Shown here: positions 1 to 10,105 of the stretch, in pieces
Position numbering within the stretch: the stretch's first letter is position 1
Layout of the letters: every line of letters starts with the position of its first letter
From: an uncultured Opitutales bacterium
Lineage (GTDB): Bacteria > Verrucomicrobiota > Verrucomicrobiia > Opitutales > UBA2995
Length of the DNA: 37,457 nucleotides
Direction of reading: 5' to 3'
Assembly (NCBI GenBank): GCA_938075565.1
Contig: CALJGU010000007.1
Location: forward strand, 1-37,457
Made by a program: the position numbers and the translations under genes
The notes under the pieces: model-generated
What the model was told of the DNA's origin: nothing
The model's input: the letters and a program-made list of their open reading frames with translations, nothing else
The model's database searches: none

Positions 1-1081
1 TCGGGACAGTGGCACCGGTTGTAGCCGCCTGAGCTTCGTTACTTGGTGAAGAAGTGCTAACTGGGCTCGTCGCAGATACTTTATAAACATAATAAGAATC
101 ACCACTCACAGTCGTGTCTGAATAACTGGTAGTATTTGCAGCTAGAGCTGAGATTTCCGACCAGCTACCGTTGATCAGACGACGTTCAACCTTAAAGCCG
201 GCTTCGTTGGATGAGTTATCATCCCAGGCGAGGTCGATTCGAGACTGAGAAATTGCTTGAGCGATGAGGGCACTTGGAGCCACCAGATCAAGCGGTGTTC
301 CAAAAGCAGTAAAGGCAATCTCATCCAAAGCAGTAAGACCTCGATTCAATGAATCGGATCCGCCCAAATAGATGTATGTCTGAACGGCACTTAACAAATC
401 AGTATTTGTTAAACTGGAAATCGCACCCGTAATGACATCTTCTTCACTACGAGCCGAACCGTCAGCCGACATGCGATGGAGAGAAACAGAAAGGTCAAGT
501 AAACCGCTTACGCGCTCCATAGACACTTCAATTTCGTACCATCCAGGGGTCAGGTTTTCAAAGCCAGAATCTACGGATTGGGCCTTGGAACCATTAACAC
601 CATTGAACAACGTTAGCTTTGATTCATTCGATCCGGTTAAGCGTTGAGATAGTTCAACGCCGACGTAGTCATCAATGCTAGTTCCTGTTTCCGAACTATC
701 AAAATTGGGATTGGAAGAAACACCTATAAACAAGGGCACTCCTCCTGATCCTGTGGAATTCGTAGAATAATTGAAACGAATAGAAACAGTAGCTTGGTTA
801 GGCATACTGCCCAAGGAAGTGTTCCCGGTGTAGGCAACTTTGTCTACACCTGTTGCTGTGCGGCGTATAGCTCGGCTACCTGAAATGCCAATGGCATCGG
901 CTTCCTCAAAGCGATTATCACCTGTTCCAGCGCGCTGACTGAACTCATCGGTAAAGTCTCCAATATTGTTTAGAGAAAGCGTTTCCGCCTTAAGGCCAAC
1001 GGAAATTAATAAAGTGAATGCCAGAAAGAACTTGGTGGTTAGACCAAAGCTTTTGGCGAAGCGGTAAGTTAATTGAGTCAT
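1..1081 (-). CDS. Secreted protein with fibronectin type III domain (C-terminus off the left edge)
   Basis: The reverse strand stays open from an ATG at 1081 to the window edge, about 360 codons. The N-terminus is a basic stretch, then a hydrophobic core (FFLAFTLLISVGLKA) that reads as a Sec signal peptide. Residues about 30-260 are rich in Ser, Gly, Asn and Thr with alternating beta-like patterns, as in LamG/concanavalin-like secreted proteins. From about residue 265 a fibronectin type III module is recognisable (APSALIAQ...LAWDDNSSNEAGFKVER...YSDTTV...YYVYKVSA). Such proteins are usually exported adhesins or carbohydrate-binding surface proteins; the substrate is unknown. An in-frame ATG at 1129 would add 16 residues; neither start has a clear Shine-Dalgarno. 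Only the FN3 and signal-peptide assignments are firm. Confidence 0.75.
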   Translation of the reverse strand, partial: MTQLTYRFAKSFGLTTKFFLAFTLLISVGLKAETLSLNNIGDFTDEFSQRAGTGDNRFEEADAIGISGSRAIRRTATGVDKVAYTGNTSLGSMPNQATVSIRFNYSTNSTGSGGVPLFIGVSSNPNFDSSETGTSIDDYVGVELSQRLTGSNESKLTLFNGVNGSKAQSVDSGFENLTPGWYEIEVSMERVSGLLDLSVSLHRMSADGSARSEEDVITGAISSLTNTDLLSAVQTYIYLGGSDSLNRGLTALDEIAFTAFGTPLDLVAPSALIAQAISQSRIDLAWDDNSSNEAGFKVERRLINGSWSEISALAANTTSYSDTTVSGDSYYVYKVSATSPVSTSSPSNEAQAATTGATVP

Positions 1082-1305
1082 CCTTGAATAGGCAGTTTGC
1101 TTGGTAGTCAGACCACTGGTTGAATTCATAAAAGCGATAAATAGGTTGCGCTCGTTATCTCTCCTTAGGTTGAGAGACGTAATCGCAATGCGAGACGTTT
1201 TTCCCCTTTTATCGTTCTTTTACCCCAGCCCTCACAGAATCCCTAGAACTGGGGGGCATCCCTCATCGACCGGGTTGAGGCCCATGTAATTCTTTTTACA
1301 AATAC

Positions 1306-1332
1306 CCCTAATCTTTAGGTTCAATATTAGGG
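1306..1332. repeat. Inverted repeat in the gap before the phzF-like gene
   Basis: CCCTAAT (1306-1312) and ATTAGGG (1326-1332) form a perfect 7-bp inverted repeat with a 13-nt loop. It lies in the 1082-1401 gap between two divergent genes. It could be an operator or a weak hairpin; no U-tract follows it on either strand. Apart from this and a weak CCTCA/TGAGG hairpin near 1261-1280, I see nothing else in the gap. Confidence 0.35.
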
Positions 1333-1401
1333 CGCATAGACCAGATTCATTGGCTTAACTATTGCCATCGTACGTTTCAGTCTTCCTTACTAAGCATCCT
1401 T

Positions 1402-2185
1402 ATGAAGCTCACAATTCATCAAGTCGACGCCTTTACCGATCGCCTATTTGGAGGCAATCCAGCTGCGGTCTGCCCACTCGATACGTGGATCTCAGACGAT
1501 CTCATGCAATCAATCGCGGTCGAAAATAATCTCTCAGAAACGGTATTCTTCGTTAAAGAGGGCGATGCTTATCACATTCGCTGGTTTACTCCGGCAACCG
1601 AAGTAAAACTTTGCGGTCACGCCACGCTAGCAAGCGCCTACGTATTATTCAATTTGATGGAGGTCGATTGTAACCCGATCCATTTCACCTCACTCAGTGG
1701 ATCGTTATTCGTGAAACAAGAGGAAGATGGGGCAATGACGATGGACTTCCCTCAAGCCAAGCTTGAACCGTGTTCGACCCCTCAAGCGCTTTGGGAATGC
1801 CTGGGCGCACATCCTGTCGAGTGCTTCAAAGGCGAAGATTACATGACTGTGCTAGACAGCGAAGATACTTTGCTCGGCCTCCAACCAGACTTCCGTCAAA
1901 TGGCGACTCTACCTTGTCGAGGAATCACCGTCACAGCCCCGGGCAATCAGAGCGATTTTGTATACCGTTTTTTCGCACCACAGTCTGGAATTGATGAAGA
2001 TCCGGTTACCGGTTCTGCACACTGTGCGACAACACCCTATTGGGCGAAACGTCTTAAAAAAGAATAAGTTAACAGCCATCCAACGATCCAAACGCGAAGG
2101 TCACTTGATCTGCGAAGTGAAAGACGATCGAGTGCTGATGACTGGCCGCGCAAAGCTATTTCTCTCGGGCACCATACATTTATAA
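1402..2185 (+). pseudogene. PhzF-family isomerase/epimerase, split by a one-base frameshift
   Basis: The N-terminal 221 codons match the PhzF (phenazine biosynthesis-like) fold: 'QVDAFTDRLFGGNPAAV', the catalytic-Glu context 'NNLSETVFF', 'WFTPATEVKLCGHATLA', and 'GIDEDPVTGSAHC'. A stop occurs at 2065-2067. The expected C-terminal strand, 'KLTAIQRSKREGHLICEV...VLMTGRAKLFLSGTIHL', continues one frame over to a stop at 2183-2185. The shift lies at a run of six A (2056-2061); removing one A gives one uninterrupted 260-residue protein, a normal PhzF length (1402-2185 is 3n+1). Known family members isomerise or epimerise small molecules in the cytoplasm; the substrate here is unknown. The first ORF retains the usual active-site motifs but lacks the last beta strand. 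It may be a pseudogene, slippage-expressed, or a sequencing error. Confidence 0.8.
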
Positions 2186-2219
2186 TAAAAGGAGCCTGAC
2201 CGAAAATCAGCCAGGCTCC
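2183..2219 (-). terminator. Rho-independent terminator of katG
   Basis: GGAGCCTG (2191-2198) pairs with CAGGCTCC (2212-2219). Read on the minus strand the hairpin lies 33 nt after the katG stop and is followed by TTTTATTATA, a good terminator tail. The plus strand has no U-tract, so it mainly serves katG, although it also sits just after the phzF-like gene. Confidence 0.8.
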
Positions 2220-2251
2220 GTAAATGTTTAAAAAACAATCTTTAGCTTAGA

Positions 2252-4468
<2,217 letters not shown>

Positions 4469-4549
4469 CTATAGTTTTGATGGTTAATTAATATGAGTTT
4501 CTAAAATTGTAAGGAAATGGATTGTCCGTGAGGTCAGGTTTAAGGCGAA

Positions 4550-4990
4550 TCAATTTCGAGTTCTCTCCGAGTTTGAATCGTCCTTCTGGCAATCAGGACA
4601 GGTGCCCCAGTATAAGACTTCGGCTTCGTCGATGTGAAAACCTGAGTCACTTGCGGCGGTTAGACAAGGCGTGTCTCCCACCGCGCAATCAACGTCTACC
4701 GTGGTTCCACAACTGCGACAGATAAGATGGTGGTGATTATCGCCTACCCGATCTTCGTATAGAGCGGAAGAGCCAGCAGGTTGAATCCGACGTATGAGTC
4801 CTTTTTCAGTCAGCACTCCGAGAACATTATAAACAGCCTGACGAGAAATGGTCCCGATCTCAGCCCTTACATCTCCGGCAATAATATCCGCCGTACTATG
4901 AGGCCTATTGGAGACCGCTCTGAGCACAGCGAGACGTTGTGCTGTTATAGGTACATGGTGTTGTCGAAGAAGATCAGTCGGGTCTGACAT
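4550..4990 (-). CDS. Fur-family regulator, FurA-like, upstream of katG
   Basis: A 146-residue ferric-uptake-regulator family repressor. Residues 10-70 form the winged helix ('[12 protein letters not shown]', '[19 protein letters not shown]'). The hinge and metal site follow: '[15 protein letters not shown]' with H86-H88, C91 and C94, and a second 'CPDC' pair, C131/C134, for structural zinc. From memory, the stretch 'VDCAVG..PCLTA' through 'DEAEV.YWG.CPDC' is very like mycobacterial FurA, which represses its own operon and katG. The gene order fur-katG on one strand agrees. It probably derepresses katG on peroxide or metal change. ATG at 4990; no strong Shine-Dalgarno. Confidence 0.92.
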   Translation of the reverse strand: MSDPTDLLRQHHVPITAQRLAVLRAVSNRPHSTADIIAGDVRAEIGTISRQAVYNVLGVLTEKGLIRRIQPAGSSALYEDRVGDNHHHLICRSCGTTVDVDCAVGDTPCLTAASDSGFHIDEAEVLYWGTCPDCQKDDSNSERTRN

Positions 4991-4992
4991 TG

Positions 4993-5050
4993 AGTCCAGA
5001 TTTTCATTCTTTTGGACTGTGTCAAGTAATTGCTTATGTCAAAATAGCAA
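4993..5050. promoter_or_regulatory. Candidate operator/promoter region of the fur-katG pair
   Basis: Just upstream of the fur ATG are AGTCCA (4993-4998) and TGGACT (5013-5018), a perfect inverted repeat around an AT-rich centre, and TTGCT (5030-5034) with AGCAA (5046-5050). The minus strand also shows two TTGACA hexamers (5036-5041 and 5018-5023 as the reverse complement), possible -35 boxes, but I cannot place a convincing -10. Autoregulation is expected for FurA-type repressors, so one dyad may be the operator; this is inference. arsC on the other strand starts at 5134, so this is a divergent control region. Confidence 0.4.
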
Positions 5051-5133
5051 AAATAAAGGGACGTCTCATTCAGCTTCAATTTCATTCCCGAACACAAGCT
5101 TTACAGAAGCAGATTATTTCATCTTCTAGTCTT

Positions 5134-5577
5134 ATGCAAAAGCCCAAGACATTAATCCTCTGTACCGGAAATTCATGCCGTAGCCACATGGCCGAGGGAA
5201 TCCTGCGAGCGGCCGCCAATGACTTATTCGAAGTCTATAGTGCTGGATCCAAGCCAGCTGGCTATGTTCACCCCACGGCCATCGAAGTGATGTCGGAGAT
5301 AGGGATCGATCTTTCAGCGCACACATCCAAATCCTTGGAGCAATACCTCGATGCTGGCATCCACACCATTGTCACCGTTTGTGGCAACGCGAATGAAGCC
5401 TGCCCGGTATTCCCAGGCATGGTAAACCGTTACCACTGGGGATTTGAAGACCCGGCACACGCTACTGGATCCGAGGAAGAAATCCTCGAAGAATTCCGAA
5501 ACATCCGGGACCAAATCAAGCTGGTATTCGAAGCCTATGTTTCGGGATATCGACAGGCCGAGTCCGCCAGCGCATAA
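5134..5577 (+). CDS. arsC: Arsenate reductase ArsC, thioredoxin-coupled (LMW phosphatase family)
   Basis: A 147-residue arsenate reductase that turns arsenate into arsenite in the cytoplasm. The N-terminal P-loop is C10-T-G-N-S-C15-R16-S, the CX5R signature of the low-molecular-weight phosphatase fold. C83 and C90 in '[15 protein letters not shown]' have the seven-residue spacing of the resolving cysteines of thioredoxin-type ArsC, so all three redox cysteines are present. '[14 protein letters not shown]' carries the general-acid Asp (D106). The reading frame is open further upstream to 4990, but the start at 5134 gives a family-length protein beginning directly at the catalytic strand. No ArsB, Acr3 or ArsR gene is next to it; the NIP-like aquaporin at 12897 is the only other possible arsenic partner here. 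Confidence 0.93.
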   Translation: MQKPKTLILCTGNSCRSHMAEGILRAAANDLFEVYSAGSKPAGYVHPTAIEVMSEIGIDLSAHTSKSLEQYLDAGIHTIVTVCGNANEACPVFPGMVNRYHWGFEDPAHATGSEEEILEEFRNIRDQIKLVFEAYVSGYRQAESASA

Positions 5578-5625
5578 ATCCGAGAGCTTGCTTTTTCAGG
5601 TTTTGGGCCTTTTAACAGCACCATC

Positions 5626-6420
5626 ATGTCAAACCAAGATCCAGTTTGGGACCAACTTCGCCAGGAAGCTGAGAAGACTGCAGCCAGTGAAAAGCTGCTT
5701 TCCAGTTTTCTTGAAGAAGTTATTCTAAGTCAGACGTCACTCGAACGGGCGATCAGTTTTCACCTGGCACAAAAACTGGATTGTCAGAACATCCCCGCCA
5801 TTACCCTGTTTGACTTGTTTCTGAACATTGCTCGTGAAGACAAAACAATCCAGGATGCCATCCGGACCGACCTCCGGGCAATTTCAGACCGCGATCCTGC
5901 TTCGAATGGGATTTTAGCACCCTTTCTATATTTCAAAGGTTTTCACTCCTTAACTTCCTATCGTTTTGGACATCATCTATGGCAGTCCGACCGGACCTGC
6001 CTGGCACTGTTTTTGCAGAGTTTGATTTCTGAACAGTATGGAGTCGATATCCACCCCGCTGCTCGCATCGGAAAAGGTATTCTCATCGATCATGCCACCT
6101 GCCTGGTCATTGGAGAAACCGCCGTGGTCGGAAACAACGTGTCTATTTTGCACGATGTAACCTTGGGCGGAACGGGCAAAGATAAAGGTGACCGCCATCC
6201 CAAAGTGGCCGCAGGAGTACTCATCGGAGCCGGAGCCAAGATTCTAGGAAACGTGAAGATTGGCATCGGGGCAAAAATCGGTGCCGGAAGCGTCGTGTTG
6301 GACCATGTTCCGAACCATTGTTCAGCAGCTGGAGTGCCCGCCAAGATCGTTGGCAAATGCGAGGTCGATCAACCAGCATTGAGTATGGATCACCAGTTGG
6401 AACACGATCCGGTGATCTAA
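5626..6420 (+). CDS. cysE: Serine O-acetyltransferase CysE
   Basis: A 264-residue serine acetyltransferase, the first step of cysteine synthesis from serine and acetyl-CoA. The N-terminal helical domain (to about residue 135) includes 'DLRAISDRDPA'. The C-terminal left-handed beta helix shows hexapeptide repeats ('IHPAARIGKGILI', 'IGAGAKILGNVKIGIGAKIGAGSVVL') and the active-site region with D141 and H156 ('DIHPAARIGKGILIDHAT') and 'GGTGKDKGDRHPK' (H191). It follows arsC by 48 bp on the same strand, so co-transcription is possible; thiol supply and arsenate reduction fit together. A terminator follows. Confidence 0.95.
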   Translation: MSNQDPVWDQLRQEAEKTAASEKLLSSFLEEVILSQTSLERAISFHLAQKLDCQNIPAITLFDLFLNIAREDKTIQDAIRTDLRAISDRDPASNGILAPFLYFKGFHSLTSYRFGHHLWQSDRTCLALFLQSLISEQYGVDIHPAARIGKGILIDHATCLVIGETAVVGNNVSILHDVTLGGTGKDKGDRHPKVAAGVLIGAGAKILGNVKIGIGAKIGAGSVVLDHVPNHCSAAGVPAKIVGKCEVDQPALSMDHQLEHDPVI

Positions 6421-6463
6421 GGCCACTTTCCATGGTGTGTTCACCAAGCTTAACTTTCTTAAG

Positions 6464-6500
6464 GGAGCGATGCGGATAAACCGTATCGCTCCTTTATTTT
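6464..6500 (+). terminator. Rho-independent terminator after cysE
   Basis: GGAGCGATGCGG (6464-6475) pairs with CCGTATCGCTCC (6481-6492) through a five-base loop with one G-U pair, followed by TTTATTTT. It lies 44 nt after the cysE stop. Confidence 0.85.
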
Positions 6501-6573
6501 AATCGCATTGCAACACCCGCGGTGATTCCCCAAGCTGAACCCTTCATATCATTTAGAAATCACTCACTACCCT

Positions 6574-7749
6574 ATGAACAAACGTATTGCTCTACTCTCG
6601 CTGCTCAGCCTCTTCTCATTTTCCATTTTCATGACTGCCGGTGTTCCCGACGGAGTCTGGGTTCGCGATGGCTTTAAACTGACGGTTGTCGAAGACACCA
6701 TCAAGAAACCCCGCTTTCTGGCGAATGGTCCTGATGGAACGCTTTTCGTGAGCGTAATTGCTGACGGACGTATTGTCGCTTGTCGCGATGAAGACGGAGA
6801 TGGAACCTACGAAAGCACGACCAATTTCATAGAAGGCAAAGAAGCCAAGACCCGCCTTCAAGGAGTCCAATTCCACAACGGCTGGCTCTATTTCGCTCAG
6901 CTCAATTCTATTTCACGAGCCAAAGACACTAACGGAGATGGAAAAGCAGACAAGGAAGAGTTGGTGCTTGGACCCGATGACTTGCCTACCGGTGAAGGTG
7001 GTGGTCATCGCTGGCGCGCGCTCTTGATTCATGATGGTCGCATTTACACCCACGTGGGCGACCAGACCAATGCGACCGACGAGCCAATCGATGCATCCGA
7101 GCGCAAGAAAATCTGGTCATTCAATATCAACGGCAGCGACAAAAAGGAATTTGCTTCCGGAATCCGTAATTCTGAGAAGCTGGTCATCCGCCCTGGTACC
7201 GATGAAATTTGGGGAGTTGATCACGATGTAGATCGTATAGGCCTCAAATTTGAAGAAGGTAACAAGGACGGTCTCCAACCGTTTACTGATCACAACCCTC
7301 CTGCTGAATTGAATCACTACCAAGAAGGTAAATTCTATGGGCACCCATGGATCGTAGGTAAGATGCAGCCCAACTTGCTCTTCCTGGATAATCCAGACCT
7401 AGTAAAATACGCGAGTATGTCCACCAACCCCGAATGGACGATCCCAGCACACAGCTCTGCCAACTCATTGACCTTTTACCGCGGAAACAAAATCCGTGGA
7501 GCTCATGGCGACGCTTTCATAGCCAAAAAGGGCGGTTGGAACGCTACGGAAAAAGTAGGCTATTCTATTTCCCGCGTCTTGTTTGAAAATGGACATCCTT
7601 ATGGAGAACAAAAAGTCGTCAGCTTCCTGAAAGACGGTGAAGAAATTCTCGGTCGCCCCGTCGACTGTATTCAAGCGCCAGATGGTTCCATCCTCTTCAG
7701 CGACGATACAGGCAACAAAGTTTATCGCTTGGCCTGGGTAGGAAGATAG
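6574..7749 (+). CDS. Secreted PQQ-type sugar dehydrogenase-like beta-propeller protein
   Basis: A 391-residue protein with a Sec signal peptide (residues 1-22, core 'IALLSLLSLFSFSIFM'). The rest resembles soluble quinoprotein glucose/L-sorbosone dehydrogenases and the PVC membrane-bound dehydrogenase domain: 'FKLTVVEDTIKKPRFLANGPDGTLFVS', 'DEDGDGTYE' and 'DTNGDGKADKEE' (Ca-binding Asp-rich loops), 'GGGHRWRALLIHDGRIYTHVGD', 'ASGIRNSEKLVIRPGTDEIWGVDHD', 'GRPVDCIQAPDGSILFSDD'. These are typical blade motifs, and the Arg-Asn and Asp-His residues are those expected around a PQQ site in this superfamily. Probable role: periplasmic oxidation of a sugar or alcohol; substrate unknown. No haem motif is present, so electrons would go to a separate acceptor. 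Confidence 0.8.
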   Translation: MNKRIALLSLLSLFSFSIFMTAGVPDGVWVRDGFKLTVVEDTIKKPRFLANGPDGTLFVSVIADGRIVACRDEDGDGTYESTTNFIEGKEAKTRLQGVQFHNGWLYFAQLNSISRAKDTNGDGKADKEELVLGPDDLPTGEGGGHRWRALLIHDGRIYTHVGDQTNATDEPIDASERKKIWSFNINGSDKKEFASGIRNSEKLVIRPGTDEIWGVDHDVDRIGLKFEEGNKDGLQPFTDHNPPAELNHYQEGKFYGHPWIVGKMQPNLLFLDNPDLVKYASMSTNPEWTIPAHSSANSLTFYRGNKIRGAHGDAFIAKKGGWNATEKVGYSISRVLFENGHPYGEQKVVSFLKDGEEILGRPVDCIQAPDGSILFSDDTGNKVYRLAWVGR

Positions 7750-7851
7750 GGCTTAGGAGAAGTACTTGGGAGGTGTCAGTGTTCGGGTGTCAGCCCTAAG
7801 CACTCTTTCTCTGAGTCTTCCTCTTTATCTCAAAGGCGGATTCTACAGAAT

Positions 7852-7875
7852 CGACGGTCTCACGACCGTCGCTAC
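7852..7875 (-). repeat. REP-like palindrome with GTAG foot
   Basis: Read on the minus strand: GTAG, then CGACGGTC, a GTGA loop, and GACCGTCG, a perfect 8-bp stem. The GTAG tetranucleotide at the foot is the mark of REP sequences handled by RAYT transposases. It lies inside the 7770-7951 element. Confidence 0.6.
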
Positions 7876-7889
7876 ATTTTCGTAAGAGC

Positions 7890-7914
7890 GGTCCGCTCGG
7901 CGATCGGACCCTAC
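7890..7914 (-). repeat. REP-like palindrome with GTAG foot
   Basis: Read on the minus strand: GTAG, then GGTCCG, a nine-base loop, and CGGACC, a perfect 6-bp stem. Same orientation as the palindrome at 7852-7875, 14 bp away, and sharing the start GTAGGGTC with the one at 27054. Confidence 0.55.
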
Positions 7915-7973
7915 CTCACGTTCGTTTCTGACACCTGAACACTGACACCTCAATTCCCGGGGCAGCCGAACAC

Positions 7974-9518
7974 CTAGCCATTAGGCTCCTTCACCAGCGG
8001 CAGGCGATACAAGGCTGCTTCCAAGTGATTGCGTAGCAAAAGGTATTCACCCACCAGTGCGGGTGGGTTCCAGCTCTTGCCTTCAAGCGCTTGAAAACTA
8101 CCCAGGATACGAGGCTCCTCAGGAACGGGTTCGGTCAAGAGTACTTCCCCACGCTCAGTGGTTAGCAGCATCAAGTCTCCGACTAAGATATTCTGACCAT
8201 GACCGTAGCGACCTTTCTTCCAAGCACGTCTACCTTTCTCCACATCGATACAGGTAAACATTCCGTCATCTAATCCATAAATGTATCCATCCTTGAATAC
8301 ATAGTTATTAAATTTGGCTTTTAAATGCAGGGTCCGCCAGATACGTTCAGCTTCTTGATTACCATCATCCTTACTTGTAATCTGAATCATTTCGGCGCCC
8401 TTGCCGTATCCACTGCTAAGCACAATACGATCATCACCTACCGGAACGGGAATAGCCACGTGAGGCATGCCATCAGTATCCCACTCGTATTGCCAGAGCA
8501 CAGATCCATAGGTCACATCATGAGCAAACAAGGCTGAGTGATTGAAGATAAGCACCTGGCGCTTACCAGCAATGTCATAAACCACTGGAGCGCTCCAATG
8601 AGCACGATCACTACCACCACTCCACACAAGATCTCCATTATGTTTATTGTAGGCGACTAGGGAATCCCCATTCCTGCCACCCGCACTAACGATCACTAAA
8701 TCACCCTCAATCAACGGTGAGCTCGCCATGGCCCACTCTGGTAGTTTTGCCTGATGCTTTTCCAGCAAGTTGAATCCCCATTGCTTTTCGCCTGTCTCCA
8801 GATCAAGCAGCATGAGGTCTCCCATGGCCCCTAGCGCATAGACACGATTCTCTTCAATTGTCGGAGTCGCACGTGGGCCAATACCTCCCAAGGGATTATC
8901 ATAGCGAGCTGGATATCGATGTTCCCAGAGTTTATTGCCGGTTAAGAGTTCATAACACACGACCAACTCATCTTCTCCATCCTGCTCCTGGGTCACCGCT
9001 CGATTGCCCACGACAGAAAAGGCCGACCACGCTTCCCCGATTGGTTGCTTCCAAATCAACTGGGGTGGGTTTGTTTCCCAATCACGGTCCAGAGGAATTC
9101 CAGGTTGTCGGGTATCCCGATTGGGGCCCAGGAACTGCGGGTAGCTACCCTGAACAAGTTCTGACTCATCGGCCATACCAGTAGCTACTTTCTCACCGGC
9201 AGCCGACCAGCGAAACTTCACGATTGGAATCAAGTCCCCTGTCACTCCTTCAATACGAAACAGGCCTACCATCAGAAGCATAAAAAGTACAAAAGCGCCA
9301 AAACCTTTTAGCCGAATCTTCCATGCCATTCTCGAAAGAGCCAGTAGCCACATAACGGATAAGGCCACACCCACGAATCCAGTACCAATAATGGCCATGA
9401 TCATTACCTGGCGATCGTTTTCACCTGTAAAGATGAAGTAGAGCCAGCCACCTAAGATAACAACCCATATGACAATGAGTGGCCACCACCGTGGAGAATT
9501 AGATTTGGAATTACTCAT
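7974..9518 (-). CDS. Membrane-anchored PQQ-like (BamB-type) beta-propeller protein
   Basis: A 514-residue protein. Three hydrophobic segments open it (about residues 12-30, 38-63 and 72-88), followed by a long extracytoplasmic domain. That domain shows repeated tryptophan-docking blade motifs of the PQQ_2/BamB propeller type: 'LLTGNKLWEHRYPA', 'LETGEKQWGFNLL', 'NKHNGDLVWSGG', 'VEKGRRAWKKGRYG'. Many proteins of this fold bind no PQQ. No haem motif is visible. Role unknown; plausibly a membrane-tethered enzyme or scaffold facing the periplasm. It is transcribed divergently from the metal-uptake cluster at 9653 with a 134-bp gap. Confidence 0.75.
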   Translation of the reverse strand: MSNSKSNSPRWWPLIVIWVVILGGWLYFIFTGENDRQVMIMAIIGTGFVGVALSVMWLLALSRMAWKIRLKGFGAFVLFMLLMVGLFRIEGVTGDLIPIVKFRWSAAGEKVATGMADESELVQGSYPQFLGPNRDTRQPGIPLDRDWETNPPQLIWKQPIGEAWSAFSVVGNRAVTQEQDGEDELVVCYELLTGNKLWEHRYPARYDNPLGGIGPRATPTIEENRVYALGAMGDLMLLDLETGEKQWGFNLLEKHQAKLPEWAMASSPLIEGDLVIVSAGGRNGDSLVAYNKHNGDLVWSGGSDRAHWSAPVVYDIAGKRQVLIFNHSALFAHDVTYGSVLWQYEWDTDGMPHVAIPVPVGDDRIVLSSGYGKGAEMIQITSKDDGNQEAERIWRTLHLKAKFNNYVFKDGYIYGLDDGMFTCIDVEKGRRAWKKGRYGHGQNILVGDLMLLTTERGEVLLTEPVPEEPRILGSFQALEGKSWNPPALVGEYLLLRNHLEAALYRLPLVKEPNG

Positions 9519-9652
9519 GCTAACTTTCTATAAGTTGGAAGGTAGGTCGCATACTCTGAAGGCATCCTGTCAGAGTAAACCATTTTGTAGCCAAATAGTC
9601 ATGAACCGATCATTGACACGAGAAACTTGGTTTGCGAAGTTCCTACGCGACT

Positions 9653-10033
9653 ATGACCAGAGCCAATAGCTTTTACACGATTGCATCCAGCCTTTCCGCT
9701 GGTTTCCGGGGCAAAACCATTGCCTCCTTGCTGGTCGTTGAATTGCTGTTGGCACAACTGGCAATAGCGAGCCCTCAACTGCACGAATGGATGCACGGTG
9801 TTGACAACTGTCATCACCAGACAGAGCACTCCTCTGAAAGCAGTAATGAGTCACAGACTACAGAGGATCACGTCTGTACCATTGCACTCGTTGCCGAAGG
9901 ATTATTCCACGAGACAGAGACGAGTGAGGTAAGGGTCTCAACCCTGGTTAGGGATCACGCGAGTGAACCGACACTTCTACCGAATGGACCGGCTATTGTC
10001 CGGCATTCTGCAAGAAGTCCCCCACAATCGTAA
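9653..10033 (+). CDS. Small exported His/Cys-containing protein at the head of a metal-uptake cluster
   Basis: A 126-residue protein from the ATG at 9653 (an upstream TTG at 9632 is also possible). The hydrophobic stretch 'IASLLVVELLLAQLAIA' is a signal peptide or anchor. The mature part has 'LHEWMHGVDNCHHQTEH' and later 'DHVCTIALVAEGLFHE', a pattern of clustered His with two Cys. I recall small proteins with a similar 'HEW.H...C.V' layout beside TonB receptors in related genomes, but I cannot name a family. Its position 72 bp before a ZnuD-like receptor and its potential metal ligands suggest periplasmic metal binding or sensing (inference). Confidence 0.6.
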   Translation: MTRANSFYTIASSLSAGFRGKTIASLLVVELLLAQLAIASPQLHEWMHGVDNCHHQTEHSSESSNESQTTEDHVCTIALVAEGLFHETETSEVRVSTLVRDHASEPTLLPNGPAIVRHSARSPPQS

Positions 10034-10065
10034 GGTCGAAACATACTAAACAGTTCCACCTGAGA

Positions 10066-10097
10066 AAGAATTGTACCCACAAACAGTGGGTATTCTT
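10066..10097 (+). promoter_or_regulatory. Strong hairpin just upstream of the ZnuD-like receptor start
   Basis: AAGAAT (10066-10071) plus ACCCAC (10075-10080), with a 3-nt bulge between them, pair with GTGGGTATTCTT (10086-10097) around the loop AAACA. It ends 8 nt before the GTG at 10106. It has no U-tract, so it is more likely a translational or mRNA-stability element, or an operator dyad, than a terminator. Confidence 0.45.
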
Positions 10098-10105
10098 ACC
10101 GTGGA

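Larger units (their letters stand above)
7770..7951. repeat. 182-bp MITE-like element with 24-bp inverted termini
   Basis: The 24-bp ends 7770-7793 and 7928-7951 are reverse complements with a single mismatch. Each arm carries GGTGTCAG twice, giving four copies in all. Between them lie GATTCTACAGAATC (7839-7852, palindromic) and two REP-like palindromes. No ORF of note is inside. It fills the gap between two convergent genes. It looks like a small non-autonomous mobile or dispersed repeat; I cannot see a target-site duplication. Confidence 0.6.

Noticed and set aside
4990-5133. Longer N-terminus for ArsC
   Set aside because: The extra 48 residues have no family match and would cross the fur promoter; the ATG at 5134 gives a normal ArsC.
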